Of a DNA stretch of 64,000 nt, positions 43,332 to 52,546 are shown one piece after another. The position numbers and the translations under genes are program-made. Source of the DNA: PALSA-894 sp963757565 (lineage in GTDB: Bacteria > Pseudomonadota > Alphaproteobacteria > Rhizobiales > Xanthobacteraceae); assembly GCA_963757565.1 (NCBI GenBank), contig CAVWSB010000011.1, positions 1,984,001 through 2,048,000 on the forward strand, given 5' to 3'. Numbering within the stretch: position 1 is the first letter of the stretch; the number at the start of each line of letters is the position of its first letter. The notes under the pieces are model-generated. The model saw only the letters and a program-made list of their open reading frames with translations. It had not been told where the DNA came from and made no database searches.

Positions 43332-44564
43332 CAGTGCAGCCGGTTCTTGTGGAACGTGCCGCCCTTCATGATGACGCTAAGGTGCTTGCCTTGCTCCTGG
43401 AACAGGCCGAGGTTTTTCAGCGGGTCGCCGTCGATCAGGATCAGGTCTGCGAACGCGCCCGCCTTCAGCGTGCCGATCTTGCCTTCCATACGTACGATCT
43501 TCGCACCGATCGTGGTGGCCTGCCGGATGATCTCGATCGGCGAGAGCACCTCGGAGCGCAGCAGGAATTCGCGGCTCTCCTCGACTTGCAGCGCACCGAG
43601 AAGATCGGTGCCGTAGCCGACCTCAACCCCCGCCCGTTTGCAGATTTCGAGTGACTTCAGTCCGCCGTCGATGACCAGATCGTTCTTGGCGAGTTGATCC
43701 GATGTCATGCCGTATTCGGCGGCGCGCTCGCGCATCGCATAGTAAGCGACAAGATTGGCCACCATGAACATGCCCTTCTCGGCCATCAGCTTGGCGGTCT
43801 TGTCGTCGATCAGGTTGCCGTGTTCGATCACGCGCACGCCGCCATGGGCGGCGCGCTGCATCGACTCCGGCGAATAGGCGTGGGCGCAGACATAGCGTCC
43901 GAATGCCTTCGCCTCTTGCACGGCGACGGCCACTTCTTCGGGCGAGAACTGCAAGCTGTCGAGTGGATCGTACGGAGAAGCCACGCCACCCGACATCATG
44001 ATCTTGATGTGATCGGCGCCCTGACGCATCTGCTCGCGAACTGATTTCATGACCTCCGGCACGCCGTCCGACTGGCGCAACGCCGAAGCGCATCGCGTCG
44101 CAACAATGGCAGCGCGCCAACCAGTCGGTGCGCCGTCGCGGATCGCGAATGCCCGCCGGTCGGGCCAATTGCGGCGCCCGCGATAAACAGGCGCGGTCCC
44201 GGAATGTCGCCCTGCTCGACACCCGTCTTGAGACCCCAGTCGGCGCCGCCGGTGTCGCGAACCGACGGTGAAGCCACGATTGAGCATACCGAGCATCAGC
44301 CGGGCTGCGCGCGCGGTCATGAGCGTCAACGGGATCGCCTCGAGATAGCGAAAGTTCACCTCGCTCAACGTCACATGGACGTGGCTGTCGATCAGCCCGG
44401 GCATCAGCGTGCGCCCGCCGCAATCGATGACGTCGGCCTTGTCCGCCTTGATCGGCTTGCCGGAGACCTCCTTGACGGTCTCGCCTTCGATCAAAAGTTC
44501 GATGGCCCCCCCGAAGTTCACCGACCTCGGGCTCAAGCAGCTGGAAATTCCGGAACAGAAGCAT
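43331..44564 (-). pseudogene. Amidohydrolase family protein (imidazolonepropionase-like), four frameshifts
   Basis: Conceptual product about 411 residues, a metal-dependent hydrolase. Clear pieces: LIEGETVKEVSGKPIKADKADVIDCGGRTLMPGLIDSHVHVTL with the HxH metal ligands, VRDTGGADWGLKTGVEQGDIPGPRLF, and the long intact C-terminal half with HAYSPESMQRA, EHGN and YGTDLLG. Frame breaks at a C7 run (44506-44512), near 44267, 44145 and 44090. It heads the transporter operon, so the imported compound may be its substrate. Annotated as broken in this sequence. Confidence 0.85.
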
Positions 44565-44684
44565 TGTGATCCCCCGTCAAGCCTCAATAGGACAACGTCA
44601 CGCGGGCGCGCACAAGATGGCAGCAGTCGCGAGACAGAGGTTGCAATCTGAGCGGGCGGACTCTATGAAACTCACGCCTCGTTG

Positions 44685-47175
44685 CTATGGCGCGAGCGTG
44701 TCTGCGATCTCCGCAAGTGCCCGCCGCAATTCGACCGCGAGCATGCCCAGCCCATCGCGGCAACGCTCGCGATCCCCCGCACGTCCGGCCTGCTCCAGGT
44801 TGATCGCGGCAGCGCCAACGCCCTTGGCGCCAATCGCCTGTGCCGCGCCTTTGAGCTTGTGCGAGGCCGCCGCAACCGCCGCCAGATCACCAAGCCTCGC
44901 GGCGGCGCTGATCTCGCGCTCGGCCTCTATCGCGCTGTCCCGGAACCGTTCCATCAGCGAATCCATTGCCGCATGGTCGTCGCCGAGCCAACTGCCGAGA
45001 ACGCTGCGGTCGATCGCACCGATCGGCGCGCTCTCCCCGCCCTCGTGCTCCGCTGTCTCGTCGATCGCAAGCCAGCGAACCAGCGTCGCGCGCAAAAGGT
45101 CGATATTCACTGGCTTGACCAGGTAGGCATCCATGCCAGCCGCGAGACAGCGTTCTTCCTCCCCTTTCATGGCATTCGCCGTGACGGCAACGACCGGCGT
45201 GCGCATCTGGCGGTGCTGCTCGGACTCGATCGCGCGCAGCCCGCGCGTCATTTCGTAGCCGTCCATGCGCGGCATGTGAATGTCGGCCAGCACGGCGGCG
45301 TACGGCGTCTTGCTCCAGGCATCGAGCGCTTCGATGCCGTCGACCGCGGTATCGGCCGCAATTCCGAGAAGATCTAATTGGCGTACCAGGACTTCCTGAT
45401 TTACCGGATGATCGTCGACAACGAGGACCAAGGGCCGCGCGCCGCCCGTCGGAAGAGGCAGCGCCCCTCCTCCTCGGCTTGAGGCACCATGTTGCGCAGC
45501 GGCAAACAACGCCGACCTCGGCGCGGCCTCGAACACCAGCCGCACGTGGAAGGTCGAACCCCTGCCGGGTTGGCTTTCGGCAACGATATCGCCATCCATC
45601 AGATGCGCGAGCCGCCGCACGATCGACAGCCCGAGACCCGTTCCGCCGAAGCGGCGCGTTGTCGAGGAGTTCCGCCTGTGCGAATGGCTGGAACAGACGG
45701 CGGCGCTGCTCCTCGCCAATACCGATACCTGTGTCTTCCACGCTCAGGGTCACGCGCGTGCGCCCGCCTCCGAGCGGCGCAGTGCTTGCGCGCACCGTGA
45801 CGCGGCCGCGCTCGGTGAACTTCAGCGCATTGCCGAGCAGATTGAACAGAATTTGTCGCACCCGGGTTGCGTCGCCGATCAGCGTATCGTCGGAGCCCGA
45901 CTCGACCGATCCGGTCAGCATCAATCCCTTGCCAACGGCCTGCGCCTGGAATGTCGAGAGCACGCCATCGATCAGGCCGGAGAGCGAAAACGGCGCCGCC
46001 TCGAGCTCCAGCCGTCCTGCCTCGATCTTCGAGAAATCGAGCACGTCGTCGATAATCCGCAGCAGCGCCTGCGCGCTGTCGCGCATCGTAGCGACGGTGC
46101 GTTGCTGGCCTGCATTGAGGCCCTGTCGGTCAAGCACCTCCATCATGCCGAGCACGCCATTCATTGGCGTCCGGATCTCGTGGCTCATCGTCGCAAGGAA
46201 TGTGGATTTTGCCTGGTTCGCGGCTTCCGCCTCGGCACGGTCGCGTTCGGCAGCCTCCAGCGCCATTTCGGCGGCATCCTTCGCTTCCGCCTGCGCGAGT
46301 TCGCGTTCCTTCAGTTCCGTGATGTCGCGAAACACGCCTAGAATGCTGCCGTCCGCGAGCGGCTTGTGGGAAAATTCGATGAAGCGTCCGCTCGGCGTGC
46401 GGCGCTCATAACGCGTGCCGCCGGGCGTGCGCAGGAGCGCCGCCCTGCTCTGAATCACGTGCTCGATATCGTTTGCCGGCCCGAAGTCGCCGCGCTCCGC
46501 CTGAAAGCGGATGACGTCGTAGCAGGACCTACCTGGCTGCGTGAACTCGGGCGGAACATAGAGAAACTTGCTGAACTGCGCGTTCCCGAACCGCCATCGG
46601 AAGTTCTTGTCGATGAGCGCAATGCCGTCGTTCATATTGTCGAGAACGGTGCGCATGATCTCGCGTGTCGTCTCGATCTCGGCGCGCGCCGCGGCCAGTT
46701 CCTGTTCGTGCTGCTTGTTCTCGGTAATGTCGCTGGTCGCGCCGACCATGCGAATGGCGTGCCCTTCGGGCGCGCGGTGTGCGATTCCGCTTTGCCGCGC
46801 CCAGCGCCAGGTTTCGTCATTGGCGAGATAGCGGTACTCGACGAGCAGATGCGGGGTCACGCCCTTGAGGTGATCGGTGATCGCTTTGCGATACTGCGGC
46901 AGGTCATCGGGGTGAATGCGGCTGCCGGATTCCTCGGGCGTCAGAACCATGCCATCCGGCATGCCGAAGATCGCGCGCAGCAGCGGCGAATAATAGACCG
47001 TGTTGTTGAGGATATCCCAGTCGTAGACGCCGTGATTGATCGATTCGAGCGCAAGGGCATAACGCTCTTCGTCGCCCGCCTGCATCCGCGGCGGAGCTAC
47101 CCGCGCACGCGCCGGCGCTCCCGCCGGTTCGGTCAGTCCTTGCGTCGCGTGCGGCGGCTTGGATTTTTCTGCCAT
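44685..47175 (-). pseudogene. Hybrid sensor histidine kinase with PAS, REC and HPt domains, one frameshift
   Basis: Conceptual product about 829 residues, soluble. Order: three PAS-like domains (about 35-155, 175-290), coiled coil, HisKA with FLATMSHEIRTPMNG (about 335), HATPase (DTGIGIG; FGGTGLGLSIV), receiver with phospho-Asp in AVLADIHMPRMDG (about 610), and a C-terminal HPt domain with ASHKLKGAA. The frame breaks at 45670-45671: dropping one base turns GCGGAACTCC into the expected ADSSTTRRFGG. A full phosphorelay in one protein; no partner regulator is adjacent. Confidence 0.88.
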
Positions 47176-47309
47176 TCAGTCCCCGCGGCATTGTGCGGCC
47201 TCGCTGTATCGTTGGCGTATCGCCACGGCGAGGATTTGTATCGTGTGTATCGTGTGGGCCGCAGGAGCAGGAGGCGCTAGCCGTGCGGATCGAACTGGCC
47301 GATCAAGCG

Positions 47310-48002
47310 TCAGCAGTGAGCGCCGCATCGAGAAGTCTTGCGGCATTCCTGCAGATCGCGCAGCGTATCCCGCAGCATGTGCAGCTTGTCCTGAAGTTGA
47401 TCGCGCGCGGGAGCTTGCGGCTTCGCTTCCGGCCTGTCCCGCTGCATGTCGCGCGCAGGTGCGGCCGGCGGTGTGTCGTCCGTATCGGAGTCAGCAATAG
47501 CGATTGCGGGCGATGGTGTGATGTCCTTTGCAGAATCATCGAGTGCGCGGCTTTTTTCCAGACGCTCCTCATCAATCCCGCTGGAAAGAAACGACGGCAG
47601 CAATCCGAAAAGGCGGCGGTGCGCTGAATCGGGATCGCCTCGCCGTGCGCCGGGCGGCATCGGACGAGCGGGCGCCGCCTCGGCGATCTCCGGCTCGCTA
47701 TTGGACCCGCGGGACGGCTGCGGAGCTCCTGCCCGCCAGACATTCTGCACGAAACGGATGCCATGATCCTTGAGGATGCGCTGCGCACCCCGGATCGTGT
47801 AACCCTCACCGTAAAGCAGGTGGCGAATGCCGCGCAGCAGGTCGATGTCGTCCGGCCGGTAGTAGCGGCGGCCGCCGCCGCGCTTCATTGGCTTGATCTG
47901 CTGAAACCGGGTTTCCCAGAAACGCAGCACATGCTGCGGCAGGTCGAGGTCGTCCGCGACTTCACTGATGGTCCGGAATGCGTCGGGCGCCTTGTCCACC
48001 AC
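47310..48002 (-). CDS. MerR family transcriptional regulator
   Basis: A 230-residue protein with an N-terminal MerR winged-helix domain (TISEVADDLDLPQHVLRFWETRF, GGGRRYYRPDDIDLL) and a long Pro/Ala-rich low-complexity C-terminal region. It follows ihfA as is usual in Rhizobiales. The last seven codons look wrong: dropping the base at 47336 changes the end from RKTSRCGAHC to RKLLDAALTADA and moves the stop to 47303, which matches the expected C-terminus. Target genes unknown. Confidence 0.88.
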   Translation of the reverse strand: MVDKAPDAFRTISEVADDLDLPQHVLRFWETRFQQIKPMKRGGGRRYYRPDDIDLLRGIRHLLYGEGYTIRGAQRILKDHGIRFVQNVWRAGAPQPSRGSNSEPEIAEAAPARPMPPGARRGDPDSAHRRLFGLLPSFLSSGIDEERLEKSRALDDSAKDITPSPAIAIADSDTDDTPPAAPARDMQRDRPEAKPQAPARDQLQDKLHMLRDTLRDLQECRKTSRCGAHC

Positions 48003-48034
48003 CGTCTGACCTTCCCGCTACGCGGCGACTGAAG

Positions 48035-48346
48035 CTATGGCTGGCTCGCATCGGCTCCGGAGTTGATCCGCTGCTTGAGGATCGCCGACGGCTTGAACAC
48101 CATGACCCGCCGCGGCGAAATCGGCACTTCCTTGCCGGTTTTGGGATTGCGGCCGATGCGCTGGCCCTTCTTGCGCACCACGAATGAGCCAAATGACGAA
48201 AGTTTCACCGTCTCGCCCCTTTCGAGGCAATCCGTGATCTCTTTCAGTACCATTTCCACGAGAGTCGCCGACTCAGTTCGCGACAGCCCGACCTTTTGGT
48301 ACACGGCCTCGCACAGGTCCGCCCGCGTCACCGTTTTGCCCGCCAT
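48035..48346 (-). CDS. ihfA: Integration host factor subunit alpha
   Basis: A 103-residue DNA-bending protein of the HU/IHF family with the IHF-alpha pattern TVTRADLCEAVYQKVGLSRTES, LSSFGSFVVRKKGQRIGRNPKTG (the beta arm with the intercalating Pro region) and PRRVMVFKPS. Works as a heterodimer with IhfB. The start at 48346 is chosen over an upstream in-frame codon by family length. Between fabH and merR on the same strand. Confidence 0.94.
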   Translation of the reverse strand: MAGKTVTRADLCEAVYQKVGLSRTESATLVEMVLKEITDCLERGETVKLSSFGSFVVRKKGQRIGRNPKTGKEVPISPRRVMVFKPSAILKQRINSGADASQP

Positions 48347-48452
48347 CGCCTGACCCCACTTTCGGCGACCAACCTTATCAACTTGATAATCAACGATATT
48401 CACATGTGAAGGCAAGGGTCAACGGTCCCGGCGCGCATTTCCCGATACCGTC

Positions 48453-49430
48453 TCACCAGCGCACCAGTGCCGCCCCCCACGTGAATCCGCCCCCCATCGC
48501 CTCCAGAAGCACGAGGTCGCCGGGTTTGATCCGCCCATCTTTCACCGCAACGTCGAGCGCCAGCGGGATCGAAGCCGCGGAGGTATTGCCATGGCGATCG
48601 ACCGTCGTGACCACCTTCTCCGGCGCGATCCCGAGCTTGTGCGCGGAGCCATCGATAATGCGCTTGTTGGCCTGGTGCGGTACGAACCAATCGAGATCCT
48701 CGGCCGTGTAGCCGGTGTCGCGGAACACGTCCTTGATGACGTCGGTGATGGCGCCGACCGCAAAACGGAAGACATCCTTGCCCTCCATACGAAGGTGCCC
48801 GACCGTGCCGGTCGAGGACGGTCCACCATCGACATAAAGCTTGGACTTGTGCCGGCCGTCGGAACGCAGGTGCGAGGTCAGTACGCCGCGATCTTCGCGA
48901 CCACCCTTCTCTTCGCGCGCTTCCATCACCACGGCGCCCGCGCCGTCGCCGAACAGCACACAGGTGCCGCGGTCGGTCCAGTCGAGGATGCGCGAGAAGG
49001 TCTCCGCGCCGATCACCAGCGCGCGCTTGTGCATCCCGGTGCGCAGCAGGCCATCGGCGGTTGCGAGCGCATAGACGAAGCCGGAGCAAACCGCCTGCAA
49101 GTCGAACGCCGCGCCCTGCGTAATGCCGAGCGCCGCCTGCACGGCCACCGCGGTCGCCGGAAACGTGTTGTCGGGCGTGGAGGTCGCGAGCACGATCAGG
49201 TCGATCGACGCCGCGTCGACGCCGGCGTGAGCGAGCGCGGCGCGCGCGGCTGCGACCGCAAGGTCGGAGGTGACTTCCGTGTCGGCGGCAATATGGCGCT
49301 GGCGGATGCCTGTGCGCTGCACGATCCATTCATCGGATGTGTCGACGCGCTTGGCCAGATCGGCATTGGACACGCATTGGGCCGGCAGATAGCTGCCACA
49401 GCCGAGAACGACAGAACGTGTCACGGTCAC
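48453..49430 (-). CDS. fabH: Beta-ketoacyl-ACP synthase III
   Basis: A 325-residue thiolase-fold enzyme that starts fatty acid synthesis by condensing acetyl-CoA with malonyl-ACP. The Cys-His-Asn triad is recognisable: Cys115 in LQAVCSGF, His in PHQANKRI and Asn in YGNTSAAS/HGNTSAAS. The ATG overlaps the stop of plsX (ATGA), the conserved plsX-fabH pair. Confidence 0.96.
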   Translation of the reverse strand: MTVTRSVVLGCGSYLPAQCVSNADLAKRVDTSDEWIVQRTGIRQRHIAADTEVTSDLAVAAARAALAHAGVDAASIDLIVLATSTPDNTFPATAVAVQAALGITQGAAFDLQAVCSGFVYALATADGLLRTGMHKRALVIGAETFSRILDWTDRGTCVLFGDGAGAVVMEAREEKGGREDRGVLTSHLRSDGRHKSKLYVDGGPSSTGTVGHLRMEGKDVFRFAVGAITDVIKDVFRDTGYTAEDLDWFVPHQANKRIIDGSAHKLGIAPEKVVTTVDRHGNTSAASIPLALDVAVKDGRIKPGDLVLLEAMGGGFTWGAALVRW

Positions 49431-50485
49431 GAAGCGGCCCCGCCCACCTTTGCTTCGGCCTCTTCGCGGGCATGGCGAAGGAGCGTATCGCGGATTTTAT
49501 TCAGCAGTTCGTAGCGGACCATGTCGTAGCCGACATCGACCGCAGCCGCAAAGCCTTCCGCGTCGGTTCCACCGTGACTCTTGATGACGATCCCGTTCAG
49601 CCCGAGGAAGACCCCGCCGTTCGCCTTGCGCGGGTCCATCTTGTCGCGCAGCGTGCGGAACGCCTCGCGCGCCAGCAGATATCCGAGCTTCGCGCGCCAG
49701 GTCCGCGACATCGCCGAGCGCAGCAGATCGGTGATCTGCCGCGCCGTTCCCTCCGCGGTCTTGATCGCGATGTTCCCGGCAAACCCTTCAGTGACGATCA
49801 CATCGGCCACACCACGGCCGATCGCGTCCGCCTCCACGAACCCCACATAATCAAGGAACCGCAAGTTCGCCTCGCGCAGGAATTTGCCGGCCTCGCGCAC
49901 CGACTCCAGCCCCTTCACCTCCTCGACGCCGATATTGAGAAGCCCAACGGTCGGCCGCTCCAGATCGAACATCAGGCGCGCCATCGCGCTTCCCATCACG
50001 GCGAGATCGACCAGGTGGTCCGCATCGGCGCCGATCGATGCGCCAAGGTCGAGCACCACCGAGTCACCCTTCACCGTGGGCCAAAGGCCCGCGATCGCCG
50101 GACGCTCGATCCCCGGCATGGTGCGCAGATTGAACTTCGCCATCGCCATCAGCGCGCCGGTATTGCCGGCCGAGACGGCGACATTCGCTTCGCCCTTCTT
50201 CACGGCGTCGATCGCCAGCCACATCGAGGACTTCCAGCGGCCATGGCGCAGCGCCTGGCTCGGCTTGTCGTCCATCTTCACCACGACATCGGTGTGAATG
50301 ATTTTCGATGCAGCGTTCAGCCGCGCGCTCTTCTCCACGAGAGGGCGGATCAGCGCCTCGTCGCCGAAGAACAAGAACTCGCTGTCGGGGTGGCGCGCGA
50401 GCGCGAGATCGGCGCCGGGGACGACCACCGCCGGCCCAAAGTCGCCCCCCATGCCGTCGAGCGCAATCCGGACCTTATCCGCCAT
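49427..50485 (-). CDS. plsX: Phosphate acyltransferase PlsX
   Basis: A 352-residue enzyme that converts acyl-ACP to acyl-phosphate for phospholipid synthesis. Hallmarks: IALDGMGGDFGP at the N-terminus, SAGNTGALMA, LLNIGVEEVKG and TEGFAGNIAIKTAEG. The start at 50485 (MADKVRIAL) is chosen over an upstream in-frame codon. Co-directional with DUF177 and fabH. Confidence 0.96.
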   Translation of the reverse strand: MADKVRIALDGMGGDFGPAVVVPGADLALARHPDSEFLFFGDEALIRPLVEKSARLNAASKIIHTDVVVKMDDKPSQALRHGRWKSSMWLAIDAVKKGEANVAVSAGNTGALMAMAKFNLRTMPGIERPAIAGLWPTVKGDSVVLDLGASIGADADHLVDLAVMGSAMARLMFDLERPTVGLLNIGVEEVKGLESVREAGKFLREANLRFLDYVGFVEADAIGRGVADVIVTEGFAGNIAIKTAEGTARQITDLLRSAMSRTWRAKLGYLLAREAFRTLRDKMDPRKANGGVFLGLNGIVIKSHGGTDAEGFAAAVDVGYDMVRYELLNKIRDTLLRHAREEAEAKVGGAAS

Positions 50486-50581
50486 TGGGTTTGAGTGTTG
50501 TCCTGATTGTGAATTGGTGTGCCGCGCCGGCCGGAGAATAGCGGTTCGCCCGCTCCGGCACAAAGGGCACGCCGCCCATGA

Positions 50582-51124
50582 TTATTTCTTGACTGTGCTG
50601 TTTTTCTGCAACGCAGCGAGTCCCGCGAACGGGTGGGCCGCGGGATCGGAGGTGGGTGCCGGCGCGTCGAACGATGCTCCTGGTTTGCGCGGATAAGGGT
50701 CGATCGCAAGGATCAGGAATTCGGTCGCGAGCAGGCCGAGATCGACCGCATTCCCGATCAGCGGCTCCGGCTCGTCGGCAGTGACCATCGCAAGATCGAC
50801 TTCCGTTGCGGCAGCCTCAACCTCGCGCGTCGGCGCGAAATCCACATCGACCGGCTCATCGATGTCATTGACCAGCACCTCAAGCGTTACCACACAGGTC
50901 TGCCGCACCCTCGCGCTGACCGAACCGGAGACATGCAGGCCGTCGCGGCCCCGCCGCGACACGTTGAAGCGGCCAACGAGCCGTTCCACGACATCGACGC
51001 CTGCAGGCTGCGCGAGCGCCACACGCGTCTCCTCGCTCGCTTCAATCTCGACTTCGCGACCGGCTTCGCCAATCTCGTCGAGCCGGATCGTCGCGCTCCA
51101 GGGACGGTCTGCCGTGCTCGTCAT
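50582..51124 (-). CDS. DUF177 (YceD) family protein
   Basis: A 180-residue acidic protein of the YceD family with the pattern VSGSVSARVRQTCVVTLE (conserved RQTC) and a PEPLIGNAVDLGLLATEFLILAIDPYPRKPG block. YceD proteins are linked to ribosomal RNA and fatty-acid operons; role is not established. In this lineage it lies before plsX without rpmF. Start overlaps the chaperone gene upstream by 4 bp. Confidence 0.88.
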   Translation of the reverse strand: MTSTADRPWSATIRLDEIGEAGREVEIEASEETRVALAQPAGVDVVERLVGRFNVSRRGRDGLHVSGSVSARVRQTCVVTLEVLVNDIDEPVDVDFAPTREVEAAATEVDLAMVTADEPEPLIGNAVDLGLLATEFLILAIDPYPRKPGASFDAPAPTSDPAAHPFAGLAALQKNSTVKK

Positions 51125-51672
51125 GTGGTTTCCACAGGCTCCTCAATCACCGGCGCCGGAAAGCGCATCGTGCCCCGCGCAAGATCTGCACTCGGCTGCG
51201 CACCGAGATCGGCAACGGCCCGGCGCACATACGCGGCAAGGCGGCTTGCCGCAACCTCGCACCCGTTCGCGCCCGCGTAGACGTTGCGGATCAGCGTCTG
51301 CTCAAGTTTCTGATTTCCAGTCGTGGCGAGCGCCATATCGTAGGCCTGCGCGCGACCGTAGAAGGCCTCGCCAACGCGCTGCATCTGCCGCGGCACGCCC
51401 TGGTCGCTGATTCCCATCTCGCGCAGATTGTGATCCATGTCGCGGCAAAAGGTGTCGAACACGCCCTGCGAGAGTTTGGACATCGCATTTTCGCCGGCCC
51501 TCAGCCGCCGCAAAGCAAGTGCCGCGTGCAGCACGATCAGGTCGAAGCGGCCCAAAACGGTGTCGGGGACGGCGAATTCGCCGTAGAAGCGCGGATCGCG
51601 TGCCTGCGCCACGATCACGCCATAGAGCGCGGCAATGGTCGGGTCGGAACGGCGGAACAGGGGCGGAATCAT
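51121..51672 (-). CDS. Ubiquinol-cytochrome c chaperone family protein (CBP3-like)
   Basis: A 183-residue helical protein of the family related to mitochondrial Cbp3, which helps cytochrome b assembly. Family features include YGVIVAQARDPRFY near the start, the FDLIVLHAAL helix and MSKLSQGVFDTFCRDMDHNLREMGISD. Head of the DUF177-plsX-fabH unit, divergent from bamE; ATGA overlap with DUF177. Confidence 0.88.
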   Translation of the reverse strand: MIPPLFRRSDPTIAALYGVIVAQARDPRFYGEFAVPDTVLGRFDLIVLHAALALRRLRAGENAMSKLSQGVFDTFCRDMDHNLREMGISDQGVPRQMQRVGEAFYGRAQAYDMALATTGNQKLEQTLIRNVYAGANGCEVAASRLAAYVRRAVADLGAQPSADLARGTMRFPAPVIEEPVETT

Positions 51673-51782
51673 TGATTTTGCGGGCTAATCACCGGCTACG
51701 CAGGCCTGACGGGTCCAGATTGCATTTGGGCCTCTCGCGAGGTACGTCAAGCGCGATTTGGGCGCAAGGTCAGGCTCGCCGG

Positions 51783-52217
51783 ATGGGTTCTCGTTCACGA
51801 CCGATCGCCATTGTGGCCGCGCTGGCGCTTGGCCTGACACTCGGCGGCTGCTTCTTCACCCAGAACTATCAGCGCGGCTACGTGCTCGCGGACGGCGCGC
51901 TGGAACAAATCCCTCTCGGTGCGCCGCAGGAGCAGGTGCTGATTTCGCTCGGCACGCCGTCGACCGTCGCGACCGTCAGCGGCGAGGTTTTTTACTACAT
52001 CTCGGCACGCACGGAGCAGACATCGTTCCTGCCCGAGCATGTCGTCGACCAGCGCGTGATTGCGGTCTATTTCGACAAGAACCGGCGCGTCGAGCGCGTC
52101 GCGAATTACGGCCTGCAGGACGGCAAGCTCTTCGACTACATCAGCCGCACCACGCCGACGAGCGGACAGGACCTGTCCTATCTGACCTACGTGTTCAAGA
52201 TTTTCGGCAACAAGTAG
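51783..52217 (+). CDS. bamE: Outer membrane protein assembly factor BamE
   Basis: A 144-residue lipoprotein with lipobox LGGC after a short signal peptide, and the SmpA/OmlA fold: RGYVLADGALEQIPLGAPQEQVLISLGTPS. Part of the BAM complex that inserts beta-barrels in the outer membrane. Divergent from the CBP3-like gene, as in other Rhizobiales. Confidence 0.92.
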   Translation: MGSRSRPIAIVAALALGLTLGGCFFTQNYQRGYVLADGALEQIPLGAPQEQVLISLGTPSTVATVSGEVFYYISARTEQTSFLPEHVVDQRVIAVYFDKNRRVERVANYGLQDGKLFDYISRTTPTSGQDLSYLTYVFKIFGNK

Positions 52218-52246
52218 CGCCGACAAAACAGGCGGCTTGAACCGCC

Positions 52247-52435
52247 TCAGCCGCTCTCGCCCTGAGCGCGGGCCGCCGCCAGCCAGCACCCGACGGTCGC
52301 GACAAGCAACAACAGCGCAATCCACAGCAGCGGCCCGCCGTGCGCATCGGCGGCACGGAATATCGACGCGATCAGCGCAATGAAGCCGCAGCCGAACAAC
52401 ACTGCCGCAACGCCGGTCAGGGTGGAGGATTTCAT
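52247..52435 (-). CDS. Small membrane protein (62 residues)
   Basis: Starts MKSSTLTGVAAVLFGCGFIALIAS and has two hydrophobic helices. No recognised family, and the ribosome binding site is weak, so the call is tentative. It is convergent with bamE and lies downstream of the hppA terminator. Confidence 0.45.
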   Translation of the reverse strand: MKSSTLTGVAAVLFGCGFIALIASIFRAADAHGGPLLWIALLLLVATVGCWLAAARAQGESG

Positions 52436-52492
52436 GGGCGCCCCCGCAATTCGGAAGGCGCATCTTCGTCCCGAAGCGCAACCCAGGCAAGC

Positions 52493-52522
52493 AAAAGCCC
52501 CGCGGCTCGCACCGCGGGGCTT
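52493..52522 (-). terminator. Rho-independent terminator of hppA
   Basis: An 11-bp perfect stem AAGCCCCGCGG / CCGCGGGGCTT with a 6-nt loop; A4 at its left reads as T4 on the minus strand. It lies 25 bp past the hppA stop. Confidence 0.92.
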
Positions 52523-52546
52523 GGCCGTCACTGGTGTGAACGGGGC

